Shown one piece after another: positions 1 to 6,123 of a stretch of DNA of 8,181 nt. Every line of letters starts with the position of its first letter. Within the stretch, counting starts at the first letter, position 1. This DNA is from an uncultured Clostridia bacterium (GTDB lineage Bacteria > Bacillota > Clostridia > Christensenellales > Borkfalkiaceae), in the NCBI GenBank assembly GCA_944338265.1, contig CALVLO010000066.1, positions 1-8,181 of the forward strand. Direction: 5' to 3'. The notes below the pieces were generated by a model, which was given only the letters and a program-made list of their open reading frames with translations, had not been told where the DNA came from and did not search any database. Made by a program: the position numbers and the translations under genes.

Positions 1-2
1 AG

Positions 3-203
3 ACTGCCGCATCCGTTTCACGAAACGGCGACACCATCTCCCTCACGACAGACGATCCCGACGCCTTCCTCTGCTACGATGCGGACGCCTCCAATCTCAC
101 CGCCTCCCTCGCACTCCAATACGGCAGACCCGTCTCTTGCTTCATCTCCTACTCCCTCCCCAGCGGCAACTCCGTCTCCATCTCCTTCCTCTTCTTTTAT
201 TAA
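3..203 (+). CDS. 3' end of a gene of unknown function (partial)
   Basis: This is the last 66 codons of a plus-strand gene that enters from the left edge; the first complete codon in frame is at 3 and the TAA stop is at 201-203. The frame is open from the edge and has the same C-ending codon preference (GCC, TCC, GAC, CTC, ATC) as the well-identified genes here, which supports real coding. The visible peptide is rich in Ser, Thr, Asp and Leu, ends in a hydrophobic Phe/Tyr-rich stretch (SFLFFY), and has an alternating polar/hydrophobic pattern suggesting beta strands. I recognise no family or motif. It converges with the LysR-type gene, whose terminator hairpin starts 5 bp past this stop. The function cannot be inferred from this fragment. 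Confidence 0.65.
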   Translation, partial: TAASVSRNGDTISLTTDDPDAFLCYDADASNLTASLALQYGRPVSCFISYSLPSGNSVSISFLFFY

Positions 204-231
204 AAGAGGCGGCAGGAACATCCCTGCCGCC
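202..231 (-). terminator. Rho-independent terminator of the mnmE-lysR unit
   Basis: A perfect 9-bp GC-rich stem (GGCGGCAGG at 208-216 with CCTGCCGCC at 223-231) encloses a 6-nt loop. Read on the minus strand, the hairpin starts 12 nt after the LysR-type gene's stop and is followed by TCTTTTAATA, a U-rich release tract. In the plus direction the hairpin follows the TAA at 201-203 closely but has no immediate T run (the first is near 246), so it should work mainly for minus-strand transcripts. It may also hinder convergent read-through. Confidence 0.8.
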
Positions 232-242
232 CGCTTTGGCGA

Positions 243-1139
243 TCAATTTTTCTTCTCTTTGAACAGCCCGAGGAAGGTACGCAGCGCAAACGGCATGCTC
301 GCGTTTTTGGGGAGCGCAAGCCCCACCGAGCGCGAAGGCATGGCGGGCGAGACGTCCAGCTCGAACAGCTCGCCTGCGGCGAGACGGCGCTGCGCGTATT
401 CGCGCGGGATGCAGCCGATGCCCATGCCCGAAGTGACGAGCTGCTTCATAAATCCCCAGCTATCCACCTCGACGGCGGGGCAGAAGTGCACGCCAAGGCT
501 CTCGGCATAGTGATCGACCGCCGCCCGCGCGATGGTGTGCGGCTCCATGAGAAGAAGCGGATACTGCTGCAAATCCCACACGGAGAGCGGCTTCCCCGCG
601 AGCGCGGCAAATTCCCTGCCCGCCACGAACACGTCGTTGAGCAGCGCGACGGATTGCGTGAGGCGGATGCCGTCGTCGGGCACAATGGGCAGGTTGAGAA
701 AGCCGACGTCGCAGCGGTCTGACTTCAAATATTCGATGATCTTGGGCGAGACGTCGGAGATGAGATCGATCTTCACCTGCGGGCAGAGCTTGCGGTATTC
801 GACGATGCGGTCGGCAAGCACATATTGGAAGATGGTCTCCGAAGCGCCGATGCGCAGCGTCCCCGTGGCGCTCCCTTTGAGTTCGGCGAGGCGGTCCTCC
901 ACGCCGCTCAACAGCTGAAGCGCGCGCTCGACGTCTGCAAACACGAGCTCGCCCCCCTGCGCCGTGAGCTCCATACCCTTGTGCAGGCGGTTGAAAAGAG
1001 GCATGCCGAGCTGCGTCTCGAGCTGTTTGATCGCCTGCGAGACGGCGGGCTGAGAGATAAAGAGCTCCTCCGCTGCCCGCGTCAGGCTGCCGCACTTCGC
1101 CACCGTATAGAATACTTTATAGAGTTCGAGATTGACCAT
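243..1139 (-). CDS. LysR-family transcriptional regulator
   Basis: A 298-residue protein of normal LysR-type regulator length. Residues 1-60 form the winged helix-turn-helix: MVNLELYKVFYTVA, then GSLTRAAEELFISQPAVSQ (helix-turn-helix about 18-36) and the LFNR...MELTAQG wing. Residues 61-90 are the linker helix, and about 92-298 the periplasmic-binding-protein-like effector domain (TLRIGAS at 94-100, VTSGMGIGCIP at 235-245). These proteins act as cytoplasmic dimers or tetramers that switch a target promoter when a small ligand binds; the ligand here is unknown. The ATG at 1139 is preceded by AAGGAAG at good spacing, and the N-terminus matches the family. The gene follows mnmE by 33 bp on the same strand with no terminator between, so it is probably co-transcribed. 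LysR genes usually sit divergent to their target; here there is none, so the regulon cannot be read from context. The family assignment is firm, the specific role open. Confidence 0.93.
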   Translation of the reverse strand: MVNLELYKVFYTVAKCGSLTRAAEELFISQPAVSQAIKQLETQLGMPLFNRLHKGMELTAQGGELVFADVERALQLLSGVEDRLAELKGSATGTLRIGASETIFQYVLADRIVEYRKLCPQVKIDLISDVSPKIIEYLKSDRCDVGFLNLPIVPDDGIRLTQSVALLNDVFVAGREFAALAGKPLSVWDLQQYPLLLMEPHTIARAAVDHYAESLGVHFCPAVEVDSWGFMKQLVTSGMGIGCIPREYAQRRLAAGELFELDVSPAMPSRSVGLALPKNASMPFALRTFLGLFKEKKN

Positions 1140-1172
1140 ACCCTTCTTCCTTTGCGTCGGCTTGCCGAACGG

Positions 1173-2462
1173 TTACTTCCCGACGCAGAATTTTTCAAAG
1201 ATCTCCGTGACGATCGCCTCGCTCGCCGTCTCGCCCGAGAGCGTGCCGAGCGCCTCCCATGCGCGGCGGATGTCCTCGGCATACAGTTCGGGCGCGAGCC
1301 CCTCCTCCGCGCTCCGTTTGGCAGCCGTTACGGCTTCGAGCGCCTCCCGCGCGGCGCGGTAATGCCGCTCCGAGAGCAAAAACGCGCCGTCGTTTTCCCG
1401 TCCGAACCCCCGTTCGTAGAGCAGTTCTTTGAGCGCCGCAAGCCCCTCGCCCGTGTGCGAGGAGAGAACGACGTCGCAATCCTTCCGCCGCGAAAGATCG
1501 CTCTTTGCGCCCACCGTGATGACGGGCGTGCCCGCGGGAAATTCGGGGGCTTCTCCATCCTCTTTGAGCCAGACGATGACGTCCGCCCCCCTGATCGCCT
1601 CGCGCGCACGGCGCACGCCCTCTTGTTCGATCGCATCCTCGCTCTCGCGCAGCCCCGCCGTATCCGTGAGGCGGAAATTGACGCCGCCGATCTCCAGCGT
1701 GCCCTCCACCACGTCGCGCGTGGTGCCCGCAACGGGGGAGACGATGGCGCGGTCATAGCCCAAGAGCGCGTTAAAGAGCGAACTCTTCCCGGCATTGGGC
1801 TCGCCCACGAGCGCAACGGAGACGCCCGCTTTGATCTTGCGCCCCGCCGCATATTGCGAGAGCAGGCGGGCAAGTTCCGCCTCCACGCCCGCAAGCGTCG
1901 CCGCGATCTCCGCCCGCGAAGAGGCATTGAGGTCCTCTTCGGGATAGTCGAGGTCGGCATCCACCTCCGCAAGGCAATGGGTGAGTTTTTTTTGCAGCGC
2001 CGTGCCGAGCGTGGTGAGCGTCTCGTGATACAAAAGATAGCCGGCGCGCACCTGCGCCTCGGAGGAGGCGGCGATCATCTCCCCCACGCCCTCCGCCGCG
2101 GAGAGCGAGAGCTTGCCGTTGAGGTAGGCGCGCTTGGTAAATTCGCCCCGCTCTGCAAGCCGCGCGCCGAGCTCGAGCGTGCGCTTTAAGATGCCACGGG
2201 CGATCTCCGTGCCGCCGTGGCAATGAAATTCCACCACGTCCTCCCCCGTGAACGACTTGGGCGCGCGGAAGTAGACGCACATGCCGTGATCGCGAAAGGC
2301 GCCCGCATCGATCTCGCCCGCATACATGTGATTGGGCGCAAATTCTCCCCTGCGGGAGAACATTTTTTTTGCGACGGCGAGCGCATCCTTCCCGCTCATG
2401 CGCACAATGGCGACGCCGCCCGCCCCCGCCGCCGTGGCAATGGCGGAGATGAGTTCCTGCAT
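1173..2462 (-). CDS. mnmE: tRNA uridine-5-carboxymethylaminomethyl(34) synthesis GTPase MnmE
   Basis: MnmE (TrmE) works with MnmG to add an aminomethyl-type group to C5 of the wobble uridine (U34) of certain tRNAs, using a folate one-carbon unit and GTP hydrolysis. Order: N-terminal folate-binding domain about 1-115 (ISAIATAAGAGGVAIVRMSG near the start, EFHCHGG about 78-84), helical domain, an inserted Ras-like G domain about 212-365, and the C-terminal FCVGK that supplies the family's conserved Cys. The G domain shows G1 GEPNAGKS (220-227), G2 GTTRD (246-250) and G3 DTAG (267-270). G4 reads AKSD (319-322) instead of NKxD. I place the start at 2462 because GGAG lies 6 nt upstream and the N-terminus then fits the family; an in-frame ATG at 2474 has no Shine-Dalgarno and would add four residues. 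At 429 aa it is slightly short for the family (about 450-460). mnmG is not adjacent. Confidence 0.96.
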   Translation of the reverse strand: MQELISAIATAAGAGGVAIVRMSGKDALAVAKKMFSRRGEFAPNHMYAGEIDAGAFRDHGMCVYFRAPKSFTGEDVVEFHCHGGTEIARGILKRTLELGARLAERGEFTKRAYLNGKLSLSAAEGVGEMIAASSEAQVRAGYLLYHETLTTLGTALQKKLTHCLAEVDADLDYPEEDLNASSRAEIAATLAGVEAELARLLSQYAAGRKIKAGVSVALVGEPNAGKSSLFNALLGYDRAIVSPVAGTTRDVVEGTLEIGGVNFRLTDTAGLRESEDAIEQEGVRRAREAIRGADVIVWLKEDGEAPEFPAGTPVITVGAKSDLSRRKDCDVVLSSHTGEGLAALKELLYERGFGRENDGAFLLSERHYRAAREALEAVTAAKRSAEEGLAPELYAEDIRRAWEALGTLSGETASEAIVTEIFEKFCVGK

Positions 2463-2495
2463 CCTGTTCTCCATAAGCTGAATTTTTTACAAAGA

Positions 2496-2510
2496 CGGGC
2501 ACTTTGCCCG
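2496..2510 (-). other. Small hairpin in the mnmE 5' leader
   Basis: A perfect inverted repeat, CGGGCA/TGCCCG with a 3-nt loop, lies between the predicted transcription start (about 2523) and the mnmE ribosome binding site (2469-2472). On the minus strand it is followed by TCTTTGTAAAAAATT, which is only weakly U-rich. It may stabilise the leader RNA. The stem is too short and the tract too interrupted for me to call it an attenuator. Confidence 0.35.
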
Positions 2511-2529
2511 AAGTATAAGCTCTGCCTAT

Positions 2530-2558
2530 ATTATACCACGCCGCAGCGCCCGTGTAAA
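2530..2558 (-). promoter_or_regulatory. SigA-type promoter for mnmE-lysR
   Basis: On the minus strand, TTTACA (2558-2553) and TATAAT (2535-2530) are separated by exactly 17 bp. The -10 carries the extended element TGG just upstream (TGGTATAAT). Transcription would start near 2523, giving a leader of about 60 nt before the mnmE ATG at 2462. It lies between the upstream operon's terminator and mnmE, where a promoter is needed. Confidence 0.85.
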
Positions 2559-2570
2559 GGAATTTGATGG

Positions 2571-2601
2571 AAAACCCCTCCCGCAAGCCGTGCGGAAGGG
2601 G
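2571..2601 (-). terminator. Terminator after the ecf-truA-membrane protein operon
   Basis: CCCCT-C-CCGCA (2575-2585) pairs with TGCGG-A-AGGGG (2591-2601) with one C/A mismatch and a 5-nt loop. On the minus strand it lies 17 nt past the membrane protein gene's TAA and is followed by TTTT (2574-2571). The plus strand also has a run of six T at 2605-2610, so the element could act in both directions. It separates this operon from the mnmE promoter. Confidence 0.75.
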
Positions 2602-2618
2602 CGCTTTTTTCAAAAATC

Positions 2619-3569
2619 TTAAAAATCGGGGAAGGGATCGTCGTCCCCCTGCGGCCCGTTCCCGCCTTCCGTCGTCGCGCCGCCGGAAGCATCGCCCGCA
2701 GGCGCGGCATGGTCCGTCCCGCCGCTGCCGTAATCGGGGAAGGGATCTTCGTGCGGGGCGTTCTGCGGTCCGCCGTAGCCGCCCTGTCCGTAGCCGTTTT
2801 GGTCATAACCGCCCTGTCCGTAACCGCCCTGCCCGTACATCTCCTGTTGGTGGCGGGCATACGCCTCCATGCGGCGGCGCATCCACGCATCGTAATCGAC
2901 GGGCGTATTCTTGCGCACCGCGAAGATGACGAACCCGCGCAGCGGCAGTACGGCGCTGAGGAAGGTCATGAGGATGGGGCTGCGCGCATAATACTTGCGG
3001 AAGAATGCAACAAAGAGCACGCACATAAAGAAGATGAGCGCAATGTAGGAGACCATCGTCAAAATGGTGATCACAAGATCGGCGGTGCTCATCCAACGCA
3101 TCCCAATGGGCACGCGCGACTCATCCAACACGGGCATCCAATTTCCGTTTTCCAAGAACTCCTGCCGGTAATAGGCGGGGTTCATAAAGAGATAAAAGAG
3201 GACGACGCCGAACACGTTGAGCGCCACATAGACGATCTCCGCGATCATCGCATACAGCCCCGCGCGCTTCATCTTTTGGTTAAAGAGGCGCGTCTCCCCC
3301 GCAAGCTTGCCCGCGTAATAGGTGTTGAGGAAGGGGCAGAACGCCATCCATGTGTGCTTCATCCCCACCCGCAGCGCCATCGTCCGCAAGCCGAAGCCGC
3401 CCAGCACGAGGCAGAGGGCAGTGAGCCCCGCCGCGACGCACAAGCCGATCGTCTGGATGGAGCGCATGAGCGCCGCATACTCTTCGAGCGTCGTCACGGA
3501 GAGATCGAGAAACGAGTCGAAATAGCTGATGAAAAACTGCGGCAAAGCCGCCCAATCAAAAAATTCCAT
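2619..3569 (-). CDS. Multi-pass membrane protein with Gly/Tyr/Gln repeat tail, function unknown
   Basis: A 316-residue protein with four likely membrane helices (about 40-60, 106-129, 165-190, 198-216). Between the first two is a segment (MKHTWMAFCPFLNTYYAGKLAG, 70-91, given here as positions with key residues W74, P79, N82, G87, G91) resembling a pattern common in uncharacterised clostridial membrane proteins. Residues 218-240 are charged (RRRMEAYARHQQ). The rest is a low-complexity soluble tail: tandem GQGGY-like units at 246-267, then DPFPDY (275-280) and a terminal DPFPDF (311-316). There is no cleavable signal peptide; the tail is probably cytoplasmic, but topology is uncertain. The ATG has AGGAG 5 nt upstream. 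It starts 15 bp after truA's stop and is the operon's last gene before the terminator. No enzyme motif was recognised. The gene is surely real; its role is unknown. Confidence 0.85.
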   Translation of the reverse strand: MEFFDWAALPQFFISYFDSFLDLSVTTLEEYAALMRSIQTIGLCVAAGLTALCLVLGGFGLRTMALRVGMKHTWMAFCPFLNTYYAGKLAGETRLFNQKMKRAGLYAMIAEIVYVALNVFGVVLFYLFMNPAYYRQEFLENGNWMPVLDESRVPIGMRWMSTADLVITILTMVSYIALIFFMCVLFVAFFRKYYARSPILMTFLSAVLPLRGFVIFAVRKNTPVDYDAWMRRRMEAYARHQQEMYGQGGYGQGGYDQNGYGQGGYGGPQNAPHEDPFPDYGSGGTDHAAPAGDASGGATTEGGNGPQGDDDPFPDF

Positions 3570-3584
3570 ACATTCTCCTTACAA

Positions 3585-4361
3585 TCAGTCGGTTCCCGCC
3601 GCAAAGAGCGGGATGTCATACTCTGTATCTTCAAGGGTGAGCCCTTTGGCGGGCATCGTCTTATACAGCAGGCTGCGCTCACCCGTGCGCAGCGCCGCAG
3701 CAACGTCCGCCTCACCCGCCCGCCGTATGCCGACCGCGTACAGCTCGCCCGCAAGGATGCGCACCATGTTGTAGAGAAAACCGTTTCCCGAGACCCGTAC
3801 CTCGTACATGGTCCCCTCGTTTTGGCTCTCCGCCCGCACGGAAAGCGCGTAGATCGTGCGCACCGTCGTCTTGGCGGAGGAGCCCGCCGCACGGAAGGCG
3901 GCAAAGTCATGCTCGCCGAGAAACCATCCGCACGCCGCCTGCATCCGCGCAAGATCGGGCGCTTCCTCCACGCGCACGGCGTAGCGCTCCCACAGCGGAA
4001 GCGGGCACGGCGCACTGTAAAAGCGGTAGCAATACGTCTTGCGCTTTGCGCTGCGCGTACAGTCGAACCCCGCAGGCGCGGCGGCGCTTTCGCGCACTTT
4101 CAGATCGTCCGGCAAGAGGCGGTTGAGCGCCTCACGCAGCCTCTTGGGAGGAACGGGCGTCTCGCCGTCGATATGGCACACCTGCCCCGCCGCATGCACG
4201 CCCGCATCCGTCCTGCCGCTGAACACCGCCTTGACGGGCGCGGAAAACACCTTCTCCGCCGCCTCCTCCAACACCGATTGCACGGTGCGGAGCCCCGGCT
4301 GCCGCTGCGAACCCGCAAAGTGCGTGCCGTCGTAACTTACAAGAAGAACGTACCTTGCCAT
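3585..4361 (-). CDS. truA: tRNA pseudouridine(38-40) synthase TruA
   Basis: TruA isomerises uridine to pseudouridine at positions 38-40 in the anticodon stem-loop of many tRNAs. The 258-residue length is usual. Visible motifs: YDGTHFAG at 10-17, RTVQSVLEEA at 25-34, the catalytic motif GRTDAGVHA at 49-57 with the nucleophile Asp52, KTYCYRFY at 108-115, GEHDFAAF at 149-156 and GNGFLYNMVR at 192-201. The family's usual GWQ after the first motif reads GSQ here. The ATG at 4361 has GGAGG 5 nt upstream, and this site lies in the 11-bp gap after ecfT's stop, so translation is probably coupled. The ecfA1-ecfA2-ecfT-truA order is a known conserved arrangement in Gram-positive bacteria. The ribosomal protein genes that often flank it are absent. 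Confidence 0.96.
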   Translation of the reverse strand: MARYVLLVSYDGTHFAGSQRQPGLRTVQSVLEEAAEKVFSAPVKAVFSGRTDAGVHAAGQVCHIDGETPVPPKRLREALNRLLPDDLKVRESAAAPAGFDCTRSAKRKTYCYRFYSAPCPLPLWERYAVRVEEAPDLARMQAACGWFLGEHDFAAFRAAGSSAKTTVRTIYALSVRAESQNEGTMYEVRVSGNGFLYNMVRILAGELYAVGIRRAGEADVAAALRTGERSLLYKTMPAKGLTLEDTEYDIPLFAAGTD

Positions 4362-4372
4362 ACAGCCCTCCC

Positions 4373-5185
4373 TCAGTAAGGCGCGGGAAGATAGATCTTC
4401 ATGAGCACGACGCCCGCAATGAGCGCCGCTCCCACCAAAAAGGCGATGAGATCGCGCCAGGTAAAGCGCAGCTTTTTATACTTGGTGCGCTTGCCGCTGC
4501 CCGTATAGCAGCGGGCGTCCATCGCATCGCCGAGCTCATCGGCACGGCGGAACGCCGAAAGGAGCAGCGGCACCAGAACGGGCACCATCGCCTTGATGCG
4601 CTTTAAGAGATTGCCGCTCTCAAAATCCGCGCCGCGCGCCTTCTGCGCGTTCTTGATGCGCTCCGTCTCGTCCATGAGAATGGGGATGAAGCGCAGCGCG
4701 ATGCTCATCACGAGTGCGAGCGCATGCACGGGGATCTTGATCCATTTGAGGGGGGTGAGCAGGCTCTCCACACCGTCCGTAAGGGAGACGGGCGTCGTCG
4801 TATAGGTGAGCAGGGAGGAACACACGACGAGCAGCACCAGCCGAAGCGCCAAAAACGCCGAGAAGATGAGCCCCTCCTTGGTAATGTCAAACACCCACCA
4901 CGAGGCATACACCGTTTCCCCGTTATAAAAGAGGATATTCAGCGCCGCCGTAAATATGACGAGGAAGACGACGCCGCGCACAGCACGCAGCACCTTCCCG
5001 AACGGAATGCGCGCCGCGATCACAATGACAACGAGCACGCCCGCGCACGCCGCCAACCCGTAAAAGTTGCTCGCCAGAAAGATGGCGACGATATAGGCGA
5101 TAAGAAACAGGAGCTTGAGGCGCGGGTCGAGGCGATGGACATAGGAGGAAACGGGATAGTATTGCCCGAAGGAGACGTCTTTCAT
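4373..5185 (-). CDS. ecfT: Energy-coupling factor transporter transmembrane protein EcfT
   Basis: EcfT is the membrane scaffold of ECF-type vitamin/metal importers. It links the EcfA1-EcfA2 ATPases to interchangeable S components. The 270-residue protein begins with the typical SFGQYYPVSSYVHRLDPRLK, then has hydrophobic segments at about 24-58, 70-88, 104-128, 152-172 and 244-265. The two cytoplasmic coupling-helix motifs are present: ARG at 183-185 (QKARGADF) and ARC at 224-226 (AMDARCYTG), the Arg residues being those that contact the ATPases in known structures. I chose the ATG at 5185, which has a G-rich ribosome binding site and overlaps the ecfA2 stop as ATGA. An upstream in-frame ATG at 5476 would add 97 residues that merely read ecfA2 out of frame. 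No S component gene is in the window, so the substrate is unknown. Confidence 0.96.
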   Translation of the reverse strand: MKDVSFGQYYPVSSYVHRLDPRLKLLFLIAYIVAIFLASNFYGLAACAGVLVVIVIAARIPFGKVLRAVRGVVFLVIFTAALNILFYNGETVYASWWVFDITKEGLIFSAFLALRLVLLVVCSSLLTYTTTPVSLTDGVESLLTPLKWIKIPVHALALVMSIALRFIPILMDETERIKNAQKARGADFESGNLLKRIKAMVPVLVPLLLSAFRRADELGDAMDARCYTGSGKRTKYKKLRFTWRDLIAFLVGAALIAGVVLMKIYLPAPY

Positions 5186-6123
5186 GCGCCGCCCCCCTTC
5201 CCGCCGTGCGCCTGCCACAGGGCGAGCACGTTTTGGACGAAGTCCTCCGTCGTAAAGTCGCAGTCGACTTCCACGCCCCGCCGCGCAAGCGCCGAAACGA
5301 GTTTTGCCGTGAGCGGCACATCCAGCCCCAGCGCGGTGAGTTCGTCCGCACGGCGGAAGAGCTCCTTGGGCGGGAGCACGCACACGACGCGCCCCTCCGA
5401 AAAGACGGCGGCTTGGGTGCAGTTTTCGGAAATTTCGTCCATATCGTGCGAGACGATCACAATGGTCTTGCACCATTCGCGGTGGAGCCTGTGCAGCAGC
5501 TCCATCACCTCTTTTTTGCCGAGCGGATCGAGCCCCGCGGCGGGCTCGTCCAGAACGAGCACTTCGGGGCGGGTGACGATGACCCCCGCAATGGCGACGC
5601 GCCGCTTCTGCCCGCCCGAGAGCTCGAAGGGCGACTTGTCCTTCATCTCCTCGTAATCCAGCCCTACGACTTCGAGCGCAGCCTTCACCGCCCCGTCGAT
5701 CTGCTCCTCGGAGGGCTTTTCCGCAGAAAAATTTTTCAGCCCGAAGGCAACGTCGTCGCGCACCGTCTCGGCAAAGAGCTGATATTCGGGGTATTGAAAG
5801 ACCATGCCCACGCTCTTTCTCAGGGCGCGGAAGTCCGTCTTCTTTTCTGTGAGGTCAAACTCCCCCACCCTGAGCACCGTCTCGGGGGGCGGGAGCTCCC
5901 CCTTCTTGCACTTGGGGCGCTTCTTGCGGCGCTTTAAGGAGGAAGGCAGGCGCAACAGCCCGTTGAGATGCTGCACAAAGGTGGATTTCCCGCTGCCCGT
6001 GTGCCCGATGATGCCGAAGAACTCCCCCTCCTCGATGGTGAGGGAGACGTCTCTGAGCGCCGCCGTCGCAAAGGGAGACTTCGCGTTATATACATAGGAG
6101 AGATGCTCGGCAACTATACGCAT
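5182..6123 (-). CDS. ecfA2: Energy-coupling factor transporter ATPase EcfA2
   Basis: This is the second ATP-binding subunit of the ECF transporter; it pairs with EcfA1 and hydrolyses ATP on the cytoplasmic side of EcfT. In 313 residues it shows Walker A GHTGSGKST (40-48), Q-loop FQYPEYQLF (109-117, Gln110), signature LSGGQKRR (168-175), Walker B VLVLDEP (187-193) and H-loop His226 (SHDMDE). The YPEYQLF sequence is characteristic of EcfA2. About 20 extra residues at 60-80, rich in Lys/Arg then Pro (LKRRKKRPKCKKGELPPP), replace the short loop that usually follows the Walker A helix; see findings. The ATG at 6123 has GGAGGAG 8 nt upstream and lies inside the end of ecfA1 (10-bp overlap). The stop overlaps ecfT's start by 4 bp. 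Translation of the three genes is probably coupled. Confidence 0.96.
   Translation of the reverse strand: MRIVAEHLSYVYNAKSPFATAALRDVSLTIEEGEFFGIIGHTGSGKSTFVQHLNGLLRLPSSLKRRKKRPKCKKGELPPPETVLRVGEFDLTEKKTDFRALRKSVGMVFQYPEYQLFAETVRDDVAFGLKNFSAEKPSEEQIDGAVKAALEVVGLDYEEMKDKSPFELSGGQKRRVAIAGVIVTRPEVLVLDEPAAGLDPLGKKEVMELLHRLHREWCKTIVIVSHDMDEISENCTQAAVFSEGRVVCVLPPKELFRRADELTALGLDVPLTAKLVSALARRGVEVDCDFTTEDFVQNVLALWQAHGGKGGGA

Noticed and set aside
79..510. Plus-strand Pro/Ser-rich frame
   Set aside because: It crosses the terminator hairpin and is antisense to the LysR-type gene. The frame ending at 203 has much better codon use and explains the left part.
825..2189. Long plus-strand frame of 454 codons
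   Set aside because: It lies antisense to the LysR-type gene and mnmE, is extremely Arg/Leu-rich, and has no family resemblance. It arises from the GC-rich codon bias of the real genes.
2709..4379. Long plus-strand frame of 556 codons
   Set aside because: It is antisense to the membrane protein gene and truA, both clearly real, and has a His/Arg-rich composition typical of shadow frames.
5186..5476. 97-residue N-terminal extension of EcfT
   Set aside because: It overlaps the 3' part of ecfA2 out of frame. EcfT homologs begin at the SFGQYYP region, and the ATG at 5185 has a ribosome binding site and the typical ATGA overlap.
5206..5937. Plus-strand frame of 243 codons
   Set aside because: It is wholly antisense to ecfA2 and has shadow-type composition.
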